DNA from: Limnochordia bacterium
GTDB lineage: Bacteria > Bacillota > Limnochordia > Darwinibacteriales > SLO01
Direction: 5' to 3'
Length of the DNA: 6,321 bases
Assembly (NCBI GenBank): GCA_007132635.1
Contig: SLOG01000367.1
Coordinates: 1-6,321, forward strand
The notes under the pieces are model-generated. The model saw nothing but the letters and a program-made list of their open reading frames with translations. It did not search any database and was not told the DNA's origin. A program made the position numbers and the translations under genes. Of the stretch, positions 1 to 4,827 are shown piece after piece; the first letter of the stretch is position 1; every line of letters starts with the position of its first letter.

Positions 1-37
1 CGGGCATCACGGGCATCACGGGCATGGCCACGGCCAT
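1..37 (+). repeat. Short imperfect 9-bp tandem repeat coding for the LarC His-rich loop
   Basis: CGGGCATCA occurs at 1-9 and 10-18, with a partial third copy at 19-25, followed by related GGCCACGGCCAT units. It lies in frame with larC and encodes alternating Gly-His. It is a coding low-complexity region, likely prone to length variation between strains. It is not a mobile or regulatory repeat. Confidence 0.6.
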
Positions 38-580
38 GAGCAAGGACATCACCATGATCGCAACGTGTTTGCCATCGAGGCCATGATAGATGGCAGTTCT
101 TTGAGTGACGGTGTCAAGGCTCTGAGCAAAGAGGTTTTTCAGAAAGTAGCTGTGGCTGAAGCGAAGATTCACGACAAGCCTGTAGAAGACGTGCATTTTC
201 ATGAAGTCGGAGCGATAGATTCCATCGTGGACATTGTGGGGACGGCTATCTGCTTGGAACTCTTGGACGTGGATGAGATATACGTGTCGCCTCTGCATGT
301 GGGTACGGGTTTCGTGCAATGTGCCCATGGACGCATTCCGGTGCCGGCACCGGCTACGTTAGAGATCCTGCGAGGCGTACCGATTTACTCTACAGGGATC
401 CGCAGCGAATTGGTAACGCCGACGGGGGCTGCGATCGTGAAGACGATTGCCAAGGATTTCGTTCCGCTGCCGGAGTTTTCTGTGGAGGCCGTCGGTTATG
501 GACTGGGAAAGAAGGATCTGCCGATAACCAATGTACTGCGGGTGCTGTTGGGTAAAAAAAAACCAATCAGCCACTTTTGA
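2..580 (+). CDS. larC: LarC, N-terminal part (LarC1 frame), partial: nickel insertion protein for the nickel-pincer cofactor
   Basis: LarC (formerly DUF111) is a cytoplasmic CTP-dependent cyclometallase. It puts nickel into the pyridinium bisthiocarboxylate mononucleotide made by LarB and LarE, giving the cofactor of LarA lactate racemase and its relatives. The frame is open from the left edge, so the true start lies upstream, and roughly the first 75-80 residues are missing by comparison with the family. The visible part opens with a His-rich stretch (2-61, ten His in twenty residues, GHHGHHGHGHGH), a usual LarC feature thought to bind metal. It continues with the family signatures VHFHEVGAIDSIVDIVG (190-240) and GRIPVPAPATLEIL, then TPTGAAI. 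A GTG at 65 is an internal Val, not a start. The frame stops at TGA 578-580, directly after LLGKKKPISHF. The rest of LarC lies in the -1 frame, beginning at the nine-A run 554-562. The family assignment is firm. larA, larB and larE are not in view. Confidence 0.9.
   Translation, partial: GHHGHHGHGHGHEQGHHHDRNVFAIEAMIDGSSLSDGVKALSKEVFQKVAVAEAKIHDKPVEDVHFHEVGAIDSIVDIVGTAICLELLDVDEIYVSPLHVGTGFVQCAHGRIPVPAPATLEILRGVPIYSTGIRSELVTPTGAAIVKTIAKDFVPLPEFSVEAVGYGLGKKDLPITNVLRVLLGKKKPISHF
554..562 (+). other. Probable -1 recoding site (A9 slippery run) joining LarC1 and LarC2
   Basis: Nine consecutive A bases read as three AAA Lys codons in the LarC1 frame. The last seven form an A AAA AAA heptamer (556-562), which lets both tRNAs re-pair perfectly after a -1 step; the next codon is then ACC at 562-564. 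The -1 frame is closed by TAA at 553-555 and the zero frame is closed by TGA at 578-580. The switch must therefore occur within about 25 bases, and this is the only slippery sequence there. I see no strong downstream hairpin. An AAGGA at 512-516 is some 40 bases upstream, farther than a classical stimulatory Shine-Dalgarno. Such A-runs can also act by polymerase slippage. LarC1/LarC2 joining by ribosomal frameshift is established for Lactobacillus plantarum; the mechanism here is inferred. Confidence 0.75.
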
Positions 581-1011
581 TGCTTGAGACAAACATTGAC
601 GATATGAATCCGGAACTGTATTCCTATTTGGTGCCGCAGCTACTCGCTGAAGGGGCTCGCGACGTTTTTCTGACGAATATCGTCATGAAGAAAGGGCGTC
701 CCGGGGTTCTTCTCAGCGTGCTGTGTGACGAACAAGATCAAGGAGTTCTCGAAACGCTGCTCTTTCGGGAGACGACCACCTTTGGTATCCGACGTCGTTC
801 GGTGGAGCGTACAGCGCTGAATCGCCGTATAGAACGCATCCCGACGCCTTGGGGCGATATAGCTGTCAAAGTCGGCATGCTGGACGGGGCTGTTGTCAAG
901 ATCGCTCCTGAATACGAGGACTGTCGTGCGGCAGCTCAATACGCTGGCCTTTCTTTACAGGAGGTTTACCAGAGGGTAATGAGTATGGCTCGCGACCAGA
1001 TATTGTGTTAA
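580..1011 (+). CDS. larC: LarC, C-terminal part (LarC2 frame), normally fused to LarC1 by a -1 shift
   Basis: This is the C-terminal, CTP-binding half of LarC. It begins with the conserved LETNIDDMNPE signature, followed by DVFLTNIVMKKGRPG and ETTTFGIRRR, and ends at TAA 1009-1011 after about 143 residues. It lies in the -1 frame relative to the upstream LarC1 frame. That frame is open only from 556, because TAA at 553-555 blocks it just before the A-run. A -1 slip on the A-run would give KKK then TNQPLLMLETNIDDM and one continuous product of 336 visible residues (join 2-562, 562-1011). The first ATG (580-582) shares its A with the upstream TGA stop, as TGATG, so coupled reinitiation is possible. 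However, no Shine-Dalgarno sequence lies at the usual distance before it, which makes a fused product more likely. A miscount of the homopolymer (ten A would be in frame) cannot be excluded from this sequence alone. Confidence 0.88.
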   Translation: MLETNIDDMNPELYSYLVPQLLAEGARDVFLTNIVMKKGRPGVLLSVLCDEQDQGVLETLLFRETTTFGIRRRSVERTALNRRIERIPTPWGDIAVKVGMLDGAVVKIAPEYEDCRAAAQYAGLSLQEVYQRVMSMARDQILC

Positions 1012-1072
1012 GCCTAGTGTATCTCTCTCTCTTTCTTAATCGAATAACAGTAATAAGTTCGCGCTGAGTGCG

Positions 1073-1101
1073 TTGCAGTCCGCCTCCGTAAGGTGTAGTA
1101 T
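1073..1101 (+). promoter_or_regulatory. Candidate sigma-A-type promoter for the small gene at 1128
   Basis: A TTGCAG -35-like hexamer (1073-1078) and a TAGTAT -10-like hexamer (1096-1101) are separated by 17 bases. The -10 shares four of six bases with the consensus; an overlapping TATTAT (1099-1104) is a better -10 but with 20-base spacing. A start near 1108 would leave only a few bases before the ribosome binding site. The 116-base gap after larC holds no other gene. It has a CT dinucleotide run (1022-1032) and no hairpin resembling a terminator for larC, so read-through from larC is also possible. Confidence 0.35.
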
Positions 1102-1112
1102 TATATACGAAG

Positions 1113-1121
1113 AGGAGGTGA
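1113..1121 (+). promoter_or_regulatory. Near-ideal ribosome binding site AGGAGGTGA
   Basis: AGGAGGTGA is complementary to the 16S rRNA 3' end over nine bases. It lies six bases before the ATG at 1128. It is the strongest ribosome binding site in the window and the main reason for calling the short frame behind it a gene. Confidence 0.85.
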
Positions 1122-1127
1122 GACAAC

Positions 1128-1280
1128 ATGTTTGGAAACGAATACGCGCTCGGTCAAGAGCATTACAATGATCTGCTCCGTGAAAGCCGAGAACGCAATC
1201 GCGCCAAGCGAGTCATGAGTCACAAGCGGATCAACCAGCTGAGCCATGGCAAGAAGGGCGACAACGTTCTTAACGACTAA
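1128..1280 (+). CDS. Small basic protein of 50 residues, unknown function
   Basis: I do not recognise this protein. The frame runs ATG 1128 to TAA 1278-1280. It begins MFGNEYALGQEHYNDLLRE, continues with an Arg-rich segment (SRERNRAKRV) and a KRINQLSHGKKG stretch, and ends NVLND. It has ten Lys/Arg against seven Asp/Glu, three His, no Cys, no signal peptide and no membrane segment. Residues about 9-39 are rich in helix formers with repeated charged positions, so a small amphipathic or nucleic-acid-binding helix is plausible but unproven. Three signals argue for a real gene: the nine-base ribosome binding site with ideal spacing, a candidate promoter, and an intrinsic terminator whose stem starts within the stop codon. 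The signals fit a self-contained, possibly highly expressed monocistronic gene. It lies between larC and a sugar-nucleotide operon, and neither neighbour suggests its job. Confidence 0.75.
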   Translation: MFGNEYALGQEHYNDLLRESRERNRAKRVMSHKRINQLSHGKKGDNVLND

Positions 1281-1311
1281 GAGGAAGATGAAGACCACGC
1301 TTCCTCTTTTT
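1279..1311 (+). terminator. Rho-independent terminator after the small gene
   Basis: AAGAGGAAG (1279-1287) pairs perfectly with CTTCCTCTT (1300-1308) around a 12-base loop, and a T-tract covers 1307-1311. The left arm begins inside the TAA stop of the 50-residue gene, so it serves that transcript. It separates the gene, and any larC read-through, from the nucleotidyltransferase operon downstream. Confidence 0.85.
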
Positions 1312-1410
1312 CGCGTCTAGATTTAACAGAAGGATTTCCCTTGAACAAAGCGAAACTTCTTTAGAAAGGCGTTGATTTTCTCCCCTTTTCCACCGATAAG
1401 AGCATCATAG

Positions 1411-1440
1411 CACCTCGTTTAACGGGCATTATAAACGGTG
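1411..1440 (+). promoter_or_regulatory. Imperfect dyad and -10-like box in the leader of the nucleotidyltransferase operon
   Basis: The stretch 1312-1469 has no gene. Near its end CACC-TC-GTTTA (1411-1421) can pair with TAAAC-GGTG (1432-1440), with a two-base bulge and a 10-base loop. The core CGTTTA/TAAACG is a perfect six-base match. The right arm overlaps TATAAA (1430-1435), a possible -10 box without a convincing -35 partner. An alternative promoter is TTGATT (1372-1377) and GATAAG (1395-1400), spaced 17 bases. The dyad could be an operator or an RNA hairpin upstream of the ribosome binding site at 1456. This is inference from pattern only. Confidence 0.3.
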
Positions 1441-1455
1441 CGTTCTTGTTTCTCG

Positions 1456-1463
1456 AAAGGAGG
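1456..1463 (+). promoter_or_regulatory. Ribosome binding site AAAGGAGG that fixes the nucleotidyltransferase start
   Basis: AAAGGAGG lies six bases before GTG 1470 and nine before TTG 1473. It sits inside the longer open frame that begins at TTG 1446, so that upstream start would put the ribosome binding site within its own coding region and can be discarded. Confidence 0.8.
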
Positions 1464-1469
1464 CTGCGA

Positions 1470-2210
1470 GTGTTGCAGTGCGTTCTCTTGGCTGCAGGCT
1501 ATGCAACGCGCCTGCACCCTTTGACAGACGATCGACCCAAGGCTCTGCTTCCGGTAGGCGGCCGGCCCATTTTGGAGCATGTTCTAGAGAAACTCGTTCC
1601 TCTTGGTTTGGAGCGTATTATCCTTGTAACAAATCACAGGTTTGCTGACCAATTCGCTTCATGGGTTGATGCCAGCGGCTGGGTAGACATGGTCACGATT
1701 GCCGATGATGGGACCCAGACCAATGCTGAACGACTCGGTGCAATTGGTGATCTGGCTTGGGCCATCGAAGAGTTTTCGCTGGACGACGACACTCTCGTGA
1801 TGGCAGCAGATAATCTGTTCGAATTCTCGCTTGTTGACTTTGTGCAGTTCGCGCAAGTGAGAAAAACTGACTGTATTACGGTATACCGTTTGGATGATGT
1901 CGAGCGTCTGCAGCGCACAGGTAATGCCGTCTTGACAGCCGATGGACGGTTAACCGCTTTTGCAGAAAAACCAGCCCAACCCATCTCGCATTGGGCGGTG
2001 CCGCCGTTTTACATCTACCGGAGGGAAACTCTTCCGCTGGTTAGGAAGTATTTGGCTGAGGGTGGTAACCCGGATGCTCCCGGTCACTTCCTTCCCTGGT
2101 TGTTAGTGCAGCGGCCTGTGTACGCGTTGGTCGTAAAAGGTAACATCTACGATGTTGGTACTGTGGAGAGCTATCGGGAGGTTCAGACTATCTATGGCAA
2201 ACAGCGCTAG
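1470..2210 (+). CDS. Sugar-1-phosphate nucleotidyltransferase family protein (NDP-sugar pyrophosphorylase-like)
   Basis: This protein of about 246 residues has the GT-A-like nucleotidyltransferase fold and should transfer a nucleotide from an NTP to a sugar-1-phosphate in the cytoplasm, releasing pyrophosphate. The N-terminal signature is LLAAGYATRLHPLTDDRPKALLPVGG (residues about 5-30, split here by its parts: the GYATRL loop at 10-15 and the PKALLPV segment with Lys24). Further family marks are AADN around Asp114 (metal-binding position), FAEKP around Lys167 (sugar-phosphate site) and DVGT at 228-231 near the C-terminus. The length fits short catalytic-domain-only members without the left-handed beta-helix of GlmU or GlgC. 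The exact sugar and nucleotide cannot be told; glucose-1-phosphate thymidylyl- or uridylyltransferase activity is the nearest guess. The start is GTG 1470 or TTG 1473 (giving MQCVLLAAG, which matches family N-termini). The 3' end overlaps the next gene by 17 bp, which suggests translational coupling and a joint pathway with the dehydratase. Confidence 0.88.
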   Translation: MLQCVLLAAGYATRLHPLTDDRPKALLPVGGRPILEHVLEKLVPLGLERIILVTNHRFADQFASWVDASGWVDMVTIADDGTQTNAERLGAIGDLAWAIEEFSLDDDTLVMAADNLFEFSLVDFVQFAQVRKTDCITVYRLDDVERLQRTGNAVLTADGRLTAFAEKPAQPISHWAVPPFYIYRRETLPLVRKYLAEGGNPDAPGHFLPWLLVQRPVYALVVKGNIYDVGTVESYREVQTIYGKQR

Positions 2211-4110
2211 CGGCAGAGAACCGATCACGAAACACCGCTGGATACGCTTGGCAGGGCTTCTGCTCGTGGATACAGTTTTGGTTAACGCCGCTATGATGGG
2301 AGCCCTTTTCATCCGTTTTGAAGGGACGGTCCCAAGCATGCATTGGGAGTTTTACCGTACCAACGCGCTGTTTTTTACTTCACTGTGGCTGGTCTCTTTA
2401 GGGCTCTTGGGTCTGTATAACCGGCTATGGCAGTATGCCAGTATCGGTGAGCTAGTAAGTGTTATTGGCGCAGTTACTCTGGGTTCGGGTTTTGTCGTGG
2501 GATCGCAGTATCTTTTCTTCAACGGTTTTGTCCAACCGCGCAGTGTCCTTGTTCTTGCGTGGATGCTGAATATTATTCTTATTGGCGGTTCGAGGTTGAT
2601 CTGGCGTCTGTATCGTGATGGGCGGCGTGCCGTAAAAGGCGCCGATTGCCGCGACGTCCTTATTGTGGGTGCTGGCGATGCTGGTGTTATGGTGGCCAAG
2701 GACATGGACAACCATTACAGGGGCGATGTCCGCCTTTTGGGATTTGTCGACGATGATCCCGAAAAACAGGGGAAGAAACTCCTAGGGCTGCCGGTTTTGG
2801 GCAGCCGTGCCGATGTGACTCAGCTGGTGGAAAGATACCGCGTCGATGAGATCATCATCGCGATCCCCTCTGCGACAGGCAGCGAGATTCGCGAGATCGT
2901 CAGCCTATGCCAGGAGACGGACGCTGCAGTGAAGATCCTTCCAGGTATCTTTGATTTACTTGACGGCAATGTTACGGTCAGCCAAATTCGGGATGTGCAG
3001 GTCGAGGACCTGTTGGGACGAGACCCCGTCAAGGTCGATCTGGCGAGTATGTCCCAGTACATAGCGGATCAAGTGGTGTTGGTGACTGGTGCTGGAGGTT
3101 CCATTGGATCCGAACTCTGCCGGCAGGTGGCCGGGTTTCGACCGGCACAGCTGCTGCTTCTGGATGTCTGCGAGAACAACGTCTACGATATTGAGATGGA
3201 GATGAGGAACTGTTTCCCTAAATTGGATGTCGTCCCTCTCGTCAAGGATGTTCGTGATCGGGCCTCTGTGGACGGGGTGTTTAAATTCTTCGGCCCTAGC
3301 GTCGTCTTCCATGCAGCGGCGCACAAGCACGTGCCGTTGATGGAGTCAAATCCGGAAGAGGCCATCAAAAACAACGTAATGGGGACATTCCATGTGGCGC
3401 AAGCGGCGAATTTGAATGGTGCACAGCGTTTCGTTCTCATCTCCACCGATAAGGCTGTACATCCTACCAGTGTGATGGGGGCTTCAAAACGAGTAGCAGA
3501 GATGCTCATCCAGCATATGGATGCGACGAGTCGGACGCGCTATGTGGCCGTGAGGTTTGGCAACGTACTTGCCAGTCGGGGTAGTGTGGTCCCCCTGTTT
3601 AAAAAACAGATTGCCGCCGGAGGACCGTTAACGGTTACTGATTCACGCATGATGCGTTACTTCATGACGATACCCGAAGCCGTCCAGCTCGTCATTCAAG
3701 CAGGGGCAATCGCGAACGGTGGTGAAATCTTCGTGCTGGATATGGGCGAACCCGTGAAGATCATGGATCTGGCAAAGTCTCTGATTCGGCTCTCTGGGTT
3801 TTCTTTAGACGAAATCCCCGTCAAGATAACGGGGATGCGTCCAGGCGAAAAACTATTTGAGGAGCTCTTAACCGCAGAAGAGGGTGTGGATGACACGGAC
3901 CATAGCCGCATTTTCGTGGCCAAACCGACAGACTTACCGACGGAGCAACTCGACCGGACCATGCGCGATTTCGTTAAGGGCTGTGTGCCGCAGGATGCTG
4001 ACGAGACGGAGGCATATCTGCGATGCTTTCTGCCCGCTTTCCGCCCACTGGAGGACGCAGAAGTGCCTGCGTCAACACAAAAACCGGTCGTGCAGGCGCG
4101 CGAGGGATAG
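2194..4110 (+). CDS. Membrane-bound nucleotide-sugar 4,6-dehydratase (CapD/PglF/EpsC type polysaccharide biosynthesis protein)
   Basis: This 638-residue protein has the usual length and order of the large CapD-like dehydratases. Four hydrophobic segments lie at about 18-40, 56-75, 86-109 and 117-136. They are followed by a first Rossmann-like domain with GAGDAG (159-164) and then the catalytic extended SDR domain with NAD-binding TGAGGSIG (298-305). The active-site region reads STDKAVHPTS (417-426) then MGASK (428-432). Met stands in place of the SDR Tyr, as is typical of this subfamily, and Lys432 is kept. TGMRPGEKLFEELL marks the C-terminal substrate region. Characterised relatives convert UDP-GlcNAc to its 4-keto-6-deoxy form for capsule, exopolysaccharide or glycoprotein glycans; the substrate here is inferred. 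ATG 2194 (MANSAS) is chosen because GGGAGGT (2176-2182) precedes it by 11 bases. A longer frame from TTG 2152 lacks such a site. The overlap with the upstream nucleotidyltransferase points to coupled expression. Confidence 0.92.
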   Translation: MANSASGREPITKHRWIRLAGLLLVDTVLVNAAMMGALFIRFEGTVPSMHWEFYRTNALFFTSLWLVSLGLLGLYNRLWQYASIGELVSVIGAVTLGSGFVVGSQYLFFNGFVQPRSVLVLAWMLNIILIGGSRLIWRLYRDGRRAVKGADCRDVLIVGAGDAGVMVAKDMDNHYRGDVRLLGFVDDDPEKQGKKLLGLPVLGSRADVTQLVERYRVDEIIIAIPSATGSEIREIVSLCQETDAAVKILPGIFDLLDGNVTVSQIRDVQVEDLLGRDPVKVDLASMSQYIADQVVLVTGAGGSIGSELCRQVAGFRPAQLLLLDVCENNVYDIEMEMRNCFPKLDVVPLVKDVRDRASVDGVFKFFGPSVVFHAAAHKHVPLMESNPEEAIKNNVMGTFHVAQAANLNGAQRFVLISTDKAVHPTSVMGASKRVAEMLIQHMDATSRTRYVAVRFGNVLASRGSVVPLFKKQIAAGGPLTVTDSRMMRYFMTIPEAVQLVIQAGAIANGGEIFVLDMGEPVKIMDLAKSLIRLSGFSLDEIPVKITGMRPGEKLFEELLTAEEGVDDTDHSRIFVAKPTDLPTEQLDRTMRDFVKGCVPQDADETEAYLRCFLPAFRPLEDAEVPASTQKPVVQAREG

Positions 4111-4137
4111 ATCGGAAACCTGGGGGTGTGGCACCTG

Positions 4138-4827
4138 ATGCGTACGATTGGCCTAATCGGGGGAATGAGCTGGGAGTCGTCATTAGAATACTATCGCCTT
4201 CTCAACGAGGGTACGAAACGGCGTTTGGGGCAGTCTCATTCATGCCCCAATATCATGTATTCGGTAGATTTTGCGGCTTTTGAGGAGCTGCAGCATGCAG
4301 CTGCTTGGGGTGTTATGGCCGATGAGATGGTTCGGATTGCTCGGATTCTGGAGAGCGCCGGAGCCGAACTCTTGCTTATCTGTTCGAACACGATGCATAA
4401 GCTAGCGCCGGACGTGGAAGAAGCCCTATCGATTCCCGTGCTGCACATAGCAGATGCCGCAGCCCAGCGCGCCCAAGAACTGGGCTTAGGGACGCTGGGC
4501 CTTCTGGGAACACAGTTCACTATGGAGCAGGGGTTCTACCGTGAGAGGCTGGAAGGTCACGGATTGACTGTACGCATACCAGCGAAGGAACAACGGCGGG
4601 CTGTTCACGCTATCATCTACCACGAGCTGATTGGTGGACAGCTGAACCCCGCGTCGCGCAAGGAACTGCAGCACATCATTGCAGATCTGGCAGCCGAAGG
4701 CTGCAGCGGCGTCGTTTTGGGCTGCACGGAGATACCCCTTTTGATCCAACAGGAGCATAGCCCTATTCCGGTTCTTAACACGACAGAACTTCATGCCGGG
4801 GCGGCTCTTATGCGAGCCCTTGCCTAA
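4138..4827 (+). CDS. Aspartate/glutamate racemase family protein (YgeA/RacX-like amino acid racemase)
   Basis: This 229-residue cytoplasmic enzyme belongs to the cofactor-independent Asp/Glu racemase superfamily, which uses two cysteines as acid and base on either face of the alpha-carbon. Both are present: Cys82 in CSNTMHK and Cys196 in GCTEIPLL. The N-terminus TIGLIGGMSWES and the segments HIADAA and LLGTQFTMEQGFYRERL closely resemble E. coli YgeA, a broad-specificity amino acid racemase, so the substrate should not be assumed to be aspartate. ATG 4138 is preferred, with a GGGGGTG site (4122-4128) nine bases upstream. A GTG at 4126 overlaps that site and is less likely. The gene starts 27 bases after the dehydratase stop on the same strand with no terminator between them, so it is probably the last gene of that operon. 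D-amino acids for cell wall or biofilm release would be compatible with surface-glycan neighbours, but that is inference. Its stop overlaps the stop of convergent carB. Confidence 0.9.
   Translation: MRTIGLIGGMSWESSLEYYRLLNEGTKRRLGQSHSCPNIMYSVDFAAFEELQHAAAWGVMADEMVRIARILESAGAELLLICSNTMHKLAPDVEEALSIPVLHIADAAAQRAQELGLGTLGLLGTQFTMEQGFYRERLEGHGLTVRIPAKEQRRAVHAIIYHELIGGQLNPASRKELQHIIADLAAEGCSGVVLGCTEIPLLIQQEHSPIPVLNTTELHAGAALMRALA

Noticed and set aside
1..37. Tandem repeats as a CRISPR or mobile-element remnant
   Set aside because: The units are 9 bp, contiguous, in frame and encode Gly-His of LarC; there are no spacers or terminal repeats.
65..580. GTG at 65 as the start of a separate 171-residue protein
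   Set aside because: The frame is open to the left edge and the upstream codons encode the His-rich loop expected in LarC, so GTG 65 is an internal Val.
1022..1032. CT dinucleotide run after larC as a terminator or regulatory repeat
   Set aside because: There is no paired stem before it and the run is short; no function can be supported.
1446..1469. TTG 1446 as the start of the nucleotidyltransferase
   Set aside because: The AAAGGAGG ribosome binding site (1456-1463) would lie inside the coding region, and family members begin just before the CVLLAAG segment.
2152..2193. TTG 2152 as the start of the dehydratase
   Set aside because: It adds 14 residues that overlap the upstream gene, in a frame where ATG 2194 has GGGAGGT at workable spacing.
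3475..3489. Loss of the SDR catalytic Tyr (Met428) as an inactivating change in the dehydratase
   Set aside because: Met at this position with the following Lys is the normal state in large CapD/PglF-type dehydratases.
4286..4302. AGCTGC/GCAGCT inverted repeat in the racemase gene
   Set aside because: It is short, made of common Leu/Gln/Ala codons, and has no flanking signal; chance is sufficient.
4803..4818. Hairpin GGCTC/GAGCC near the racemase 3' end as a bidirectional terminator
   Set aside because: The stem has only five pairs, no T-tract follows on either strand, and it lies within coding sequence.
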